In this document: in pieces, positions 23,804-33,087 of the stretch
Layout of the letters: each line of letters begins with the position of its first letter
How positions within the stretch are numbered: position 1 is the first letter of the stretch
Origin: Cohnella phaseoli
GTDB taxonomy: Bacteria > Bacillota > Bacilli > Paenibacillales > Paenibacillaceae
DNA: 64,000 bases
Reading direction: 5' to 3'
Assembly (NCBI RefSeq): GCF_003386235.1
Contig: NZ_QRDZ01000019.1
Coordinates: 62,001 to 126,000 of the forward strand
Program-made: the position numbers and the translations under genes
Notes under the pieces: generated by a model
What the model was told of the DNA's origin: nothing
Database searches by the model: none
The model's input: only the letters and a program-made list of their open reading frames with translations

Positions 23804-24949
23804 CTACACAAACACGCGAGGCGTTCTCCCGCCAATCAGACATATGACCTCGTAATTAATCGTCCCCATGAGCTCGGCAATGTTGTCCAGCGCCGCAGGC
23901 CCCGAATCCTCCGTTCCGATCAAAACAACCTCGTCCCCTAATCGGCATTCGGCAATTCCGGTCACGTCGATCATCGTCTGGTCCATGCAGACTCTACCGA
24001 CGATCGGTGCCGCTTGCCCGCGGACCCGGACGCCGCCCCGATTGGATAGCAGACGGGAAATCCCGTCCGCATATCCAGCAGGCAATACGGCAATGGTGCG
24101 CTCTGTATTTGAAACCGATGTACACCCGTAGCCAACAGGTTGATTTCCCGGTATTCGCTTCAACGCGGAAATTCTCGTCAGCATGCGGAACGCCTGCTTA
24201 AGCCGGATCGGATGGCTGATCTTCAGCGTCTCCGCAGGATACAGTCCGTAAAGGGCGATCCCGATCCGCACCATGTCCAGATGCATCTCGGGAAAATTCA
24301 TCGTCCCCGCGCTGTTGCAGCAATGCTTGATCTCGATGCAATGTCCCGCCTCTTCCAGATAGTCCAAAGTTTCTTGAAAACGCGAAAATTGGAGGCGAGA
24401 ATAAGTCGGGTCCTCTCCATCGGCGTAAGCAAGATGGGTGAAGATGCCTTCTATTCTAAGTTGGGCGTAGGAGCGTGCTAGATTCGCGATTGCGAGCACC
24501 TCTTCCTTGGAGCTCACGCCAAGTCGCGACATCCCGGTGTCTACTTTGAGATGCAGGACGGCAGACTTCTTCAAAGCGGTCGATTGCGCGGCAGCCTCCC
24601 GAACCATGTCGGAGCTGATCGCGGTAATGGAGATGTCCGCCTCGATTGCCGCCCTTATTGCACTCAGCGGAATGGCCCCTAACACCAGAATCGGAGCGCG
24701 TATGCCAGTCGCTCTCAATTCCAGAGCCTCTTCCAGCAGTGCAACCGCCAAGTAATCGGCTCCCGCCTCCAAAGCCGCATTAGCCGCGACTACGGCTCCG
24801 TGACCGTAGCCATCGGCCTTCACTACCGCCATTAGCCGGGTAGCCGGATCTATAAACTGCTTGAATTGCCGTACGTTGTGCTTAATGGCATCCAACGAGA
24901 TTTCTATCCAAGTCTCTCTGTATCTCGTCAGGGACTGTGTGAGCTGCAA
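23804..24949 (-). CDS. alr: alanine racemase
   Basis: The 381-residue PLP enzyme shows the lysine motif 'MAVVKADGYGHGAV' (Schiff-base Lys about 44), 'LHLKVDTGMSRLG', 'CCNSAGT', 'VRIGIALYGLYP' and 'GYGCTS', which holds the second catalytic tyrosine region. It interconverts L- and D-alanine. Placed between an AdeR-like regulator and alanine dehydrogenase, it is probably the catabolic type that turns D-alanine into the dehydrogenase's substrate, although a role in wall synthesis is also possible. The start is TTG at 24949, 8 nt behind AGGAGAGG. Confidence 0.93.
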   Translation of the reverse strand: MQLTQSLTRYRETWIEISLDAIKHNVRQFKQFIDPATRLMAVVKADGYGHGAVVAANAALEAGADYLAVALLEEALELRATGIRAPILVLGAIPLSAIRAAIEADISITAISSDMVREAAAQSTALKKSAVLHLKVDTGMSRLGVSSKEEVLAIANLARSYAQLRIEGIFTHLAYADGEDPTYSRLQFSRFQETLDYLEEAGHCIEIKHCCNSAGTMNFPEMHLDMVRIGIALYGLYPAETLKISHPIRLKQAFRMLTRISALKRIPGNQPVGYGCTSVSNTERTIAVLPAGYADGISRLLSNRGGVRVRGQAAPIVGRVCMDQTMIDVTGIAECRLGDEVVLIGTEDSGPAALDNIAELMGTINYEVICLIGGRTPRVFV

Positions 24950-25091
24950 AGCTTACCTCTCCTTCTAACTCCGACCGGCTTGATGCTGCCGATTTTATCT
25001 CTATAATAAGTTGAACCCATGGACGGGAATCCCATTGCATTCCCTTTCTCCATTCCATTGGGCCATCTCTTAGAAGTATCTCTGATTCAAC

Positions 25092-26228
25092 TTATATGCT
25101 GGCCGTCAATTGGAGCTTGAGCGCCTCCTCGACTGACACGAAAACCTCTCCGAGGTCGCGAGCGACCGCTTCGGAGGTGATTTGGCCGTTAGCCACATTT
25201 ACGCCCTGCTTCAACGAATCGTTGTCGCTGATAGCTCGATTCAGCCCTTTGCCCGCAATCTGCAAGGCATACGGAACGGTAACGTTCGTCAGCGCAAGGG
25301 TCGACGTTCTCGGAACCGCGCCCGGCATATTCGCTACGGAATAGTGAAGCACGCCATGCTTCTCGAAAACGGGATGATCGTGCGTTGTAACCCTGTCGAT
25401 CGTCGATACGATTCCGCCTTGATCAATGGCGACGTCGACGATCACCGACCCCGGCTTCATCTTCTTCACCATCTCTTCGGTAATCAGCTTCGGCGCCTTC
25501 GCTCCGGGAATAAGCACCGCGCCGACCAGCAAGTCCGCTTCGGCAACCGCTTGGGCGATATTGTAGGAATTGGAGATCAAGGTACGAATCTGCGTGCCGA
25601 AAATATCGTCCAGCTGACGCAGCCTGTCTGCGCTTACATCGAGAATCGTCACGTCTGCTCCCAGTCCAATTGCGATCTTCGCCGCATTCGTCCCGACGAC
25701 ACCGCCTCCGACTATGCTTACCTTGCCCCGACCGACTCCCGGAACGCCGGATAGCAGAATGCCTTGTCCGCCGTTGTTTTGCTGCAGAAACTGCGCTCCC
25801 AATTGAATCGACATCCGCCCGGCCACCTCGCTCATCGGCGTCAGCAGCGGCAGAGTACGCCCTACGGCAACCGTCTCGTAAGCGATGGCGACGACTTCCT
25901 TGGCCTTAAGAGCAGCAGCCAGCTCCGGCTCCGCAGCCAAGTGCAAGTAAGTAAATAATATCAATCCGGGACGGAAATGACCATATTCGCTCGACAGCGG
26001 TTCTTTGACCTTCATAATCATCTCCGCCGTCTGCCAGACCTCCGCAGCAGAATCGGCGACGCGAGCCCCCGCTTGCACATAGTCCGAATCCGAGAAACCG
26101 CTGCCTTTCCCCGCATTTTTCTCCAGAACGACTTGATGTCCTGCCGCAATGAAGGAAACGACTCCCGCCGGCGTCAACGCCACCCGATTTTCGTTATTTT
26201 TGATTTCCTTGGGTACTCCGATAATCAT
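25092..26228 (-). CDS. ald: alanine dehydrogenase
   Basis: The 378-residue enzyme oxidises L-alanine to pyruvate and ammonia with NAD+. It starts 'MIIGVPKEIKNNENRVALTP', contains the substrate-binding 'MIMKVKEPL' lysine and 'LILFTYLHLA' histidine, and the NAD-binding 'GGGVVGTNAAKIAIGLGA'. The length is usual. ATG at 26228 follows AAAGGGAG; an in-frame start three codons upstream is less well placed. The 258-bp upstream gap shows a TATGAT-like -10 box near 26276 and an imperfect palindrome at about 26339-26384. Confidence 0.95.
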   Translation of the reverse strand: MIIGVPKEIKNNENRVALTPAGVVSFIAAGHQVVLEKNAGKGSGFSDSDYVQAGARVADSAAEVWQTAEMIMKVKEPLSSEYGHFRPGLILFTYLHLAAEPELAAALKAKEVVAIAYETVAVGRTLPLLTPMSEVAGRMSIQLGAQFLQQNNGGQGILLSGVPGVGRGKVSIVGGGVVGTNAAKIAIGLGADVTILDVSADRLRQLDDIFGTQIRTLISNSYNIAQAVAEADLLVGAVLIPGAKAPKLITEEMVKKMKPGSVIVDVAIDQGGIVSTIDRVTTHDHPVFEKHGVLHYSVANMPGAVPRTSTLALTNVTVPYALQIAGKGLNRAISDNDSLKQGVNVANGQITSEAVARDLGEVFVSVEEALKLQLTASI

Positions 26229-26486
26229 ACCAGCCAACTCCCTTTTCGAAGGTTACGATTTTGTGTAAAAAATCATAGCATATTCTTCGGAGAGCTCTTT
26301 TGTGGAAAATGAAAAAATTGGCGGGAATTGATTGTGGATTTCAACAGGGGGGACACTCTAAACCACGCTAGGCGTGCCCGTTGAAGCTCTTGAAATTACG
26401 CATAATTTTACGTAACATAATGAGTGAAATGAGTATGACTATTTTAATAATGAGGCATAAATTAATAATAGGAAGGAGAAATAAGG

Positions 26487-26789
26487 ATGGTGAAAACGAT
26501 AACCAAGCCAACACTTACCGTTGATCAGTTGATTACCTCATCGGAAGCAGCCAAAAAGTTTGGGGATCTGCGAAAAAAAGCAAAGGAACTCCCTCAATTT
26601 ATTACGGATAATGGTACTGTCGATTCAGTCCTGATTAGCTACGAACTCTTCGAGCAGATGTACGAACGACTTACTCAGCTAGAAGATGAAGAAGAGCACC
26701 GTCTCTTGTTACAGCGCATCGAACGGAACGAGCAGAATCCAGCGGCTGCAAAATCTTGGAGAGACATCAGGAGAAGTCCGAAGTCGTGA
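26487..26789 (+). CDS. Phd/YefM-type antitoxin
   Basis: The 100-residue protein has the Phd/YefM fold: 'LITSSEAAKKFGDLRKKAKELP' is the N-terminal DNA-binding and dimer part, then 'FITDNGTVDSVLISYELFEQM' and a charged C-terminal helix that would wrap the toxin. Such antitoxins repress their own operon. The start ATG follows GGAAGGAG. The stop overlaps the start of the toxin remnant (TGATG), the usual coupling. The partner is truncated, so the antitoxin may be an orphan that protects against related toxins elsewhere. Confidence 0.85.
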   Translation: MVKTITKPTLTVDQLITSSEAAKKFGDLRKKAKELPQFITDNGTVDSVLISYELFEQMYERLTQLEDEEEHRLLLQRIERNEQNPAAAKSWRDIRRSPKS

Positions 26790-26983
26790 TGTCCGAAGAT
26801 CGTTTTGATGTGCGATTCGATCCCGATGCCGAAGAGGAGTATAACCGGCTGGGGTTACTGGGGTTACTCGGCTTGATCCGCTTAGAGCGTAGACTTATTA
26901 GTCTAAGGCGGAAAAGCCGTCTTAAAAGTGATGCTGTACTATTTTCGGGGAAAATAAGGCGGATTTTCCGCTTTAATTCCTAA
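26789..26983 (+). pseudogene. truncated ParE/RelE-type toxin
   Basis: The frame begins 'MSEDRFDVRFDPDAEEEYNRL', the first beta-strand and helix of the ParE/RelE toxin fold, normally about 90-100 residues. From residue 22 it loses all resemblance, reads 'GLLGLLGLI' from a small direct duplication, and runs into the palindromic repeats at 26904-27077 before a stop. All catalytic C-terminal residues are missing, so it should be inactive. The boundary falls at the repeated GGGTTACTG sequence near 26854-26870. Confidence 0.65.
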
Positions 26984-27077
26984 AAATCTCCCATTTCGGA
27001 TAAATAAGAGGGGTTTTCCTTCTTAAATCGATCGTTTTCGCTCATTTGGTCGAATTAAGGCGGATTATCCGCTTTAA
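26904..27077. repeat. array of four 22-bp palindromes with 50-51-bp period
   Basis: TAAGGCGGATTTTCCGCTTTAA and variants occur at 26904-26924, 26955-26976, 27005-27026 and 27056-27077. The 28-30-bp segments between them also resemble one another (each has a CNATTTcGG-like core), so the true unit is a tandem repeat of about 50 bp. No cas gene is near. Confidence 0.7.
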
Positions 27078-27162
27078 TTTTTCTACTCAGGTGGCCTGCC
27101 GCCCGTAAGAAAAGAGGGCGTGATCAACCATAAGAGCGCGAATTTTATACTCTGGATATAAG

Positions 27163-27203
27163 AAAAAAATCGCCGACGCCCTCGATAGGCACCGGCGATT
27201 TTG
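27163..27203 (-). terminator. rho-independent terminator after the DUF4091 gene
   Basis: On the minus strand AAAATCGCCGGTGCC pairs with GGCGTCGGCGATTTTTTT, giving a long stem and U-run 17 nt after the stop codon. Confidence 0.85.
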
Positions 27204-27219
27204 CTATATAACGATAGAA

Positions 27220-30200
27220 TTAGGAAACCGACTCCATCCATACCTCCCCAATCTGAGGAGCCCAAGAATACGTATTCGTTGCGGGAAGAACGACCTTCAG
27301 GAAGTTCGTTCCCGAGGGCAGAGAAGATACTTCGACGTTCCTGCTGAACCAAGGCGAGCCGCCTGGAGCGGAGACGGGCGCGCCCCAGACCGGACTAAGC
27401 GGCGACCAGGTGCTGCCGTCCGGCGAAGCATAGAGCTCCAGCTGTCCCGAACCCTCGTAATAGATCGAAGCCTTGAAGCTGAGCATGTTTGTGCGTTTGT
27501 ATACGAACCATTCGTCCGAATTCGCCGTCCGGCGAACCCGACCTGCATCCCCTCCCGCAATCTCGTTCGCGTAAGAGCCGTCCATGACGAGGTTGGCGCT
27601 GCGAGCGTGCATCCAGCGGAAATTGTCCATCGTATCGCGGAGTACCGTCGGAGGGCCGCCCGCTCCGTAGCCGGAGACGATCTCCATCCGCCCCAACTGC
27701 GGAACCCAGTCGTAATCATTGGCGGCGCTGTATACGACCTTCAAATAGTTCGTTCCCCATGGAATGTCGTCTGCGCTCAGTCGGATTCGGTTCCAAGGCG
27801 CCGAGGTCTGCACGGGGGTATCTTCCGTTACGGAGATTGGCGTCCACGCGCGATTATCCGGCGAAGCATAGAACCGGAGATCATGTGAGCCTTCGTAATA
27901 CAAAGTAGCCGTAAAAGAACGGATATTGAAGCGATTGTAGACGATATGCTCCTCGGAGCCCGCCGTTCTGCGAATGCGTCCGGCATCGTTCTCGGCAATG
28001 ACGCCGGCATAGGAGCCGTCCACCGTCAGATTGGCGCTCCGTTCGTAGATGCCGCCGAAATCGTCCATCTCGTCTACGAACGTTTCGTTCGCGCCGCTGC
28101 CCGCCAGATTGTCCAGAATCGCCTGACGCGCCATTCGAATCGCATTCCCGTCGGCATTGTAGCTCGTTCCGCTATAGATGAGCGCTTCGGCGATATTTTG
28201 CGCCAGATCGGGCTTCGACTCTGCCAGCAGCATCAGAAGCTCCCGGTCCTGGATGCCTTCCAGCTCGGCTTCGCCGCGAATCGATTCGAACAGGCCCAAG
28301 TTAGCTTTGTCCGGATATACCAGCCAGCGGTCTCCCGGAGTCGGCGTGTCCGCCTCCTTCAGCACGTCGTCCATGCCGTAGACGGCGATCTCCGCAAGCT
28401 GCATCCGATAAGCGCCTCCATCATTCGGGTTGGAGCGCAAATTCGTGCCCTCGATCTTCACGTAACGAGCCGATACCGGCGCAAACGAAAAGCTCGGCGC
28501 TTCATCGTACACGGTCGGCTGAGGATGGCCGGTTTCCGATACGACGGTCGTCCAGTTGACGTTATCCTCCGATACGTGAATCGAGAAATCGATCGGAAAG
28601 CCGTACCCCCGGTTCGCTCCGTCGTCCCTCGGGAACAGCGTCGCCTTGCGCACCTCCGTGCTCGCGCCCAGATCGACCGTGATCCATTCGGAATGGTTAA
28701 CCCCCGTATTCGAGCTGCTGCTCCATCCCATCGAGGAAGGCAGAGAGCTGATCGTGCCGTCGGTCAGATTCGCGGTCGACCACCCGGCAGCTTCATAGGA
28801 GCTGGATGCCGTAACCGGCCGATTGCCGGAAGCGGAGTTCAAATTCCAGAAGTTGAAGCCCCAATGCAAATACCCGTCCATTCCGTGCCGGAACGTGTAC
28901 CAGTGCGGAAGCACCGTTTTCGCCAGCGAGGCGTCGATATTGCGCACCAGATACTCCCACGTCGGATAGTTGCAAATGTACAGCCACACTTCCTGCCCGA
29001 AATCCTGCCTGATTTTATGGTAGTTGGCTTCGTAATCGTAGTTGCTTTGCTTCACCACCTGCACGTCCAACGTATCCTCGAAAGCATAGGTCGGCACGAA
29101 GTTGGCCTCGATCGTCCGGATGCCCGGCGCAAGCGAATGCACCTTGCCGTAAAACCAATTGTCGTCCGCGCGGTCCTGATCGTTGATCGGCTCGTCCCCT
29201 CCGCTTTGGTAGAACAGATTCAGCCAGCCCTTCGCGTTCAAATGCGCTTTCAGCGCGGGAAGATAGACGGCGAGCCAAGCCTCCGCTTCGGCCGATTGGG
29301 CGGGAACGGGAACCATTTGCGGCGTGCCGTTGATTTTCTGAATCGTGCGAACCTGATAGCGGTCGCCGGCTTTCGTCATCAGGCTTGCGCCGTGCAGCTC
29401 CTTCAACGCGCCTTCGTCGATGAAAAGTTGCGCAAATCGATCGAACTTCGTCCAATCGAACGTGTAATCCCCGTTCGCGTCGATTTGCACGTCGGGAACC
29501 AGATAGCCGATCGGATCGACCCAGATGACGTTATTGCGGTGCTTCTTCATGTACTGAGCAAAACTAGTCATCACGGTCCACCAGTCGTTCGAAAACTCCG
29601 TAATTCCATACTGGTAGCGCAGAGCTTCCATTGCCGCCGGCTCCCAACCGGCCGAGGAAAACCAGTTGTCGACCTTATACGAGGACAACCGTCCGTCCGG
29701 CAGCGTTACGTCGTACACCCGAACGTTAACCGGTACGCTGGCGCTTCCCTCGTTCGATTGGACCGTTACCGTTCCGGTATACGTACCGGCCGGAGTGCCG
29801 GCAGGCACATAAACGCTGTACCAGACCGGCTGCGTCGTGTTGGCGGCCAATACGGCTAACGTCGAATCGTGGGTGATCCGATCGGGGTAATCCATGCTGG
29901 CGTCCGGAGCGAGAACCTGATGCTCCACCGGCAGTTGATCCGTATGCTGCTTCAGATGAATGAAGTCCACCAATCTCGCACTGATGTTGGAAGCCGCGAT
30001 ATGTGCCCCGCCCGGTCCCGTCAACGGTCCCACCGATACGGACAAGTCATTCAGCTCCTGGGCGGAACGAATGCCGAGCTGTCCGGCCCGATACTCGTTG
30101 CGAGCCGCCAGCAGGCTGATCGTCCCCGGCGCATCGTCGGGAGGAAGCGTGGCCCGGAACAGCTTGGTTAGCCCGTCGGCCGCCCATACCGTCAAGTTCG

Positions 30201-30300
30201 GAGATGCAAAAGCGCGAGTCGCATCGGTCATCGGCACAGTCGTTACTGCAACCAGAAACAATAAACCAAGCAGGCAAAACCTTTTTACTCCGCGTTTCAT
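27220..30300 (-). CDS. secreted DUF4091 glycosidase-like protein with discoidin domain
   Basis: The 1,026-residue protein has a signal peptide (ending near 'TRAFASPN'), an N-terminal beta-sandwich and a TIM-barrel of the DUF4091/GH123-like type (about 200-470, with 'QSGGDEPINDQDRADD' holding a likely catalytic Asp-Glu pair). A F5/8 type C (discoidin) carbohydrate-binding domain (about 480-640) interrupts the DUF4091 region, which resumes with 'GDRWLVYPD'. Two related C-terminal beta-sandwich repeats follow (about 750-880 and 890-1025, each with 'RSANL.. DGSYA'). It is the last gene of the system II operon and would cut polysaccharide outside the cell. The substrate is not predictable. Confidence 0.8.
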   Translation of the reverse strand: MKRGVKRFCLLGLLFLVAVTTVPMTDATRAFASPNLTVWAADGLTKLFRATLPPDDAPGTISLLAARNEYRAGQLGIRSAQELNDLSVSVGPLTGPGGAHIAASNISARLVDFIHLKQHTDQLPVEHQVLAPDASMDYPDRITHDSTLAVLAANTTQPVWYSVYVPAGTPAGTYTGTVTVQSNEGSASVPVNVRVYDVTLPDGRLSSYKVDNWFSSAGWEPAAMEALRYQYGITEFSNDWWTVMTSFAQYMKKHRNNVIWVDPIGYLVPDVQIDANGDYTFDWTKFDRFAQLFIDEGALKELHGASLMTKAGDRYQVRTIQKINGTPQMVPVPAQSAEAEAWLAVYLPALKAHLNAKGWLNLFYQSGGDEPINDQDRADDNWFYGKVHSLAPGIRTIEANFVPTYAFEDTLDVQVVKQSNYDYEANYHKIRQDFGQEVWLYICNYPTWEYLVRNIDASLAKTVLPHWYTFRHGMDGYLHWGFNFWNLNSASGNRPVTASSSYEAAGWSTANLTDGTISSLPSSMGWSSSSNTGVNHSEWITVDLGASTEVRKATLFPRDDGANRGYGFPIDFSIHVSEDNVNWTTVVSETGHPQPTVYDEAPSFSFAPVSARYVKIEGTNLRSNPNDGGAYRMQLAEIAVYGMDDVLKEADTPTPGDRWLVYPDKANLGLFESIRGEAELEGIQDRELLMLLAESKPDLAQNIAEALIYSGTSYNADGNAIRMARQAILDNLAGSGANETFVDEMDDFGGIYERSANLTVDGSYAGVIAENDAGRIRRTAGSEEHIVYNRFNIRSFTATLYYEGSHDLRFYASPDNRAWTPISVTEDTPVQTSAPWNRIRLSADDIPWGTNYLKVVYSAANDYDWVPQLGRMEIVSGYGAGGPPTVLRDTMDNFRWMHARSANLVMDGSYANEIAGGDAGRVRRTANSDEWFVYKRTNMLSFKASIYYEGSGQLELYASPDGSTWSPLSPVWGAPVSAPGGSPWFSRNVEVSSLPSGTNFLKVVLPATNTYSWAPQIGEVWMESVS

Positions 30301-30336
30301 CCTTGATCCCTCGCTTATTAAGAAAGTGGGTTGCCG

Positions 30337-32238
30337 TTACGGGCGCCAAGCTTCGCCATTGATCAAAATCCGTTTCCCTTCGAAAAAACGGCTGTTAAAA
30401 TCATAGACCACCGAAACCGCCTCGGGATGACCGACCTTCAGCCTGACTTGACGCTCATCGCCGTCGATTTTCACAGAAATCGGGCCATGAGGCGTAGGGA
30501 TCGCACCTTCGATCTCGGTCAGGCCGGCACCAAGCCGCGGAGCGATCAGCGTCTCCCGGAATCCGGGCCGCAGCGGCCTTACGCCTAACGCATAGCCTTG
30601 CAGAATCGCCGAGATCCAGCCCGACCAGCCGTGGCAGGCGCTGTTCAGCGCATCTCCTTTGGAAAACTCGAAAAACGACCGCAGCGGAAATTCGCCGTTC
30701 TCGGCATCGATCATTTCCCAATACGTGCCCGGCTCTTGAGCCAGCATCGTTCCCCAGCATCTTCGGGTGAGCTCCAGCGCCTCGTCGGCCTGATCCGCCA
30801 AGAATCGGGCTTCAACCTCATAGCCGTTCATGAACGGCCAGATCTGCTTGTTGTGCGGCCACATAAAGCTCATCGTCTGCTCGTCCGTCAGACTCATCCC
30901 CGGCAAATACGTCTGGAAATGCGTGCAGCCTGCGGCGGGGACTGCCCTCTCCAGCTTGCGATCCAATGTCGCAGAGCCGTAAGGGGTCCACATCTCGGCT
31001 TTCAAGTAGCTTAGAATGCGTTCCGACATCTTCCGGTCTGCCAAGCCGAAGACGACGGCGTAGCAGTTCACGTCGCTTAATACGACGTCCGCATCTTCGA
31101 GATTAAGCACATCGCTGAAGACTCCTTTATCCTCGTCCCAGTAGGTGTCGATAAGTTGACGGCGCAGATGGGCGGCCAGCCGTTCCAGCGCCTCTACCCG
31201 CTCGCGCTCTCCCGCTTCTTCTTCGATCCGAGCGGCGCACTGCAATGCCCGATACAGGACGCATTGCGTAGCCGAGCCGTATCCCTCGCGCGGAAACGTC
31301 CACATCCACGTTTTGTCGTTGTACAGAAAGCCGCGGGAATCGAGTCGAAATTCGATCCAGTCCATTAAGGAGCGATAGCCTTCGTACATTTTATCGAGGA
31401 AGGCCCGGTCCTCCGTGAACAGATAATGCTCCCAGATCGAAATGATCCACCACAGGTTGTATTCGGTAAAAGCTTGCCGGGAAGCCGCGCTCCCCGGAAT
31501 CAGCCCCGAGCTCTCTTGCAGCGCATGGAAAAGGTGCAGGCTGCTCTTCACCGTCTCGTTCGCTCCGAACGCGTAATAAATGTTGAGCGCTTCCGTGCGA
31601 ATATCGCCGATCCAGGCTTCGCGATCTCTGCGCGGCCCGTCGAAAATGACGTAATCCGAATACGGGCTGCGCCACTCGTTCACGAAAGTCCGATGAGGCT
31701 CGGGCAGCTCGTTGCGGAAGGTGCTGGCAAAACGGGAACGCTGCAAGCAGAGCTGAGTCGTATAGGCACCGGTCCGCCACAGCTTCTCCCAGAAAGGATC
31801 GGTCGCACGGAAGCTGCCGCGATACACGCAGGGATAGGCGGAAAACTTCACGCCGATCCGTCGAATCGAAGCCTGGCAGGGAGACGGAAGCACCGCCTTG
31901 CTGCGGATAGACAGCTTCATGTAGCGCAGGGCGATATATTCTTCGTCGACCCACAGCACTCCGTCAGCAGGCATCGGGACGATAAGCGTTTTGATCAGTG
32001 CGTCGCGCAGAGGGCCGTACTGGATGACCAGCTCGTCTCCCGAGCTTTCCTCCAGCTCGACGAAAAAATAGCCGGTCGTCTTAATGCCGAAGTCCAGCAG
32101 CACGCTGGGAGCTCGCGATCCGCCCACGGATAGATAAGCGGAGCTTTCTCCCTTATCCAGCATCGAAGATACGTTGAGCGCCTCCCCGTCTCCGGCATCC
32201 GCGGACACCAAGCTCGGAAAGATAAATCCTGTTTTCAT
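30337..32238 (-). CDS. alpha-L-rhamnosidase-like (GH78-type) protein
   Basis: The 633-residue protein lacks a signal peptide, so it is cytosolic. Residues about 40-140 form a beta-sandwich, and about 190-520 an (alpha/alpha)6 barrel with 'FDGPRRDREAWIGDIRTEAL', the GH78 acidic motif, and 'CHGWSGWISAILQGYALGVR' near the end. GH78 enzymes release terminal rhamnose. It lies 12 bp from the permease gene, suggesting that imported rhamnose-containing oligosaccharides are trimmed inside. It is shorter than many GH78 enzymes at the N-terminus, and another sugar specificity is possible. Confidence 0.8.
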   Translation of the reverse strand: MKTGFIFPSLVSADAGDGEALNVSSMLDKGESSAYLSVGGSRAPSVLLDFGIKTTGYFFVELEESSGDELVIQYGPLRDALIKTLIVPMPADGVLWVDEEYIALRYMKLSIRSKAVLPSPCQASIRRIGVKFSAYPCVYRGSFRATDPFWEKLWRTGAYTTQLCLQRSRFASTFRNELPEPHRTFVNEWRSPYSDYVIFDGPRRDREAWIGDIRTEALNIYYAFGANETVKSSLHLFHALQESSGLIPGSAASRQAFTEYNLWWIISIWEHYLFTEDRAFLDKMYEGYRSLMDWIEFRLDSRGFLYNDKTWMWTFPREGYGSATQCVLYRALQCAARIEEEAGERERVEALERLAAHLRRQLIDTYWDEDKGVFSDVLNLEDADVVLSDVNCYAVVFGLADRKMSERILSYLKAEMWTPYGSATLDRKLERAVPAAGCTHFQTYLPGMSLTDEQTMSFMWPHNKQIWPFMNGYEVEARFLADQADEALELTRRCWGTMLAQEPGTYWEMIDAENGEFPLRSFFEFSKGDALNSACHGWSGWISAILQGYALGVRPLRPGFRETLIAPRLGAGLTEIEGAIPTPHGPISVKIDGDERQVRLKVGHPEAVSVVYDFNSRFFEGKRILINGEAWRP

Positions 32239-32250
32239 CACGATTCCTCC

Positions 32251-33087
32251 CTATCCTTTCACCGCGCCGACGGTCATGCCCCCGATGAAATACCTTTGCA
32301 ACAAAGAGAACGCCGCGATCATCGGAAGCGTACACAGCACGCAAGCCGCGAAAAGCTGATTCCATTGCGTCGGGTTTTCCCGGTCTCCGAGAAACCGGAT
32401 CATCACGAGAGGCAGCGGCTTCTGGTCGGGCTGGGTGATAAACACGAGCGGATAGAGAAAATCGTTCCAGATCCATACCGCCTGCGTAATGATGACGGCC
32501 GTCGTAGCCGGGAGCAGCAGCGGGAATACGATTCCCCAGTACCGTCGAAGCAGCCCCGCCCCGTCGATCACGGCCGCCTCCTCCAGCTCATACGGGACGC
32601 TGCTATTGATAAACCCGGTATACAGAAAAGTGGAAAACGGCAGGCTGCACGTCAAAAACATCAGGATGCTCGCCAGCTGCCCGTCCTTGATCTGCAAGGC
32701 GTCCATCACCGTGTAGATCGGGATCAGCGCCATTTGGCCCGAAACGATCAGCCCCGACAGAAAGAACATCGCCAGAAAACGGCTGGTCCGGCTCTGAATG
32801 CGGGCCATCGGATAGGCGGCCGCGGAGGCCAGCAGCACGACCGCCGTCACGGAGATGAAGGTCAGCAGCACGCTGTTCCACAGCGACAGCGGGTATTTCA
32901 TCGTTTCGTATGCGACCCGGTAGCTGCTCATCGTCACCTGCTCGAACAGGTTAAGCGGAGCGGCCGACTGTCCCGGCGGCCGCAAGGAGCCGGACAATAC
33001 GATCACAAGCGGATACAGGCTGGCGACAGAGAACAAAGCAATAGCCGCATGAAGAAGGATGGAGCGGATTCGGTTGCGGGTTCTCAT
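32251..33087 (-). CDS. MalG-like carbohydrate ABC transporter permease, system II
   Basis: The 278-residue membrane protein is a CUT1 permease of the AraQ/UgpE/MalG type, shorter than the YtcP type. Hydrophobic helices begin with 'LLHAAIALFSVASLYPLVIV', and the EAA loop is 'YELEEAAVIDGAGLLRRYWG'. ATG at 33087 follows GGGAGGTG and overlaps the stop of the upstream permease gene (ATGA), so translation is coupled. With that protein it would form the channel for the sugar bound by the lipoprotein at 34011-35333. Confidence 0.9.
   Translation of the reverse strand: MRTRNRIRSILLHAAIALFSVASLYPLVIVLSGSLRPPGQSAAPLNLFEQVTMSSYRVAYETMKYPLSLWNSVLLTFISVTAVVLLASAAAYPMARIQSRTSRFLAMFFLSGLIVSGQMALIPIYTVMDALQIKDGQLASILMFLTCSLPFSTFLYTGFINSSVPYELEEAAVIDGAGLLRRYWGIVFPLLLPATTAVIITQAVWIWNDFLYPLVFITQPDQKPLPLVMIRFLGDRENPTQWNQLFAACVLCTLPMIAAFSLLQRYFIGGMTVGAVKG

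Noticed and set aside
26904..27077. Possible CRISPR array (22-bp repeats, 28-30-bp spacers)
   Set aside because: The repeats are degenerate palindromes, the 'spacers' resemble one another, only four units exist and no cas gene is near.
27946..29859. 637-codon open frame on the plus strand opposite the DUF4091 gene
   Set aside because: It is an antisense shadow in a GC-rich gene: Arg/His/Val-rich, no homology, no ribosome binding site, while the minus strand has clear domains.
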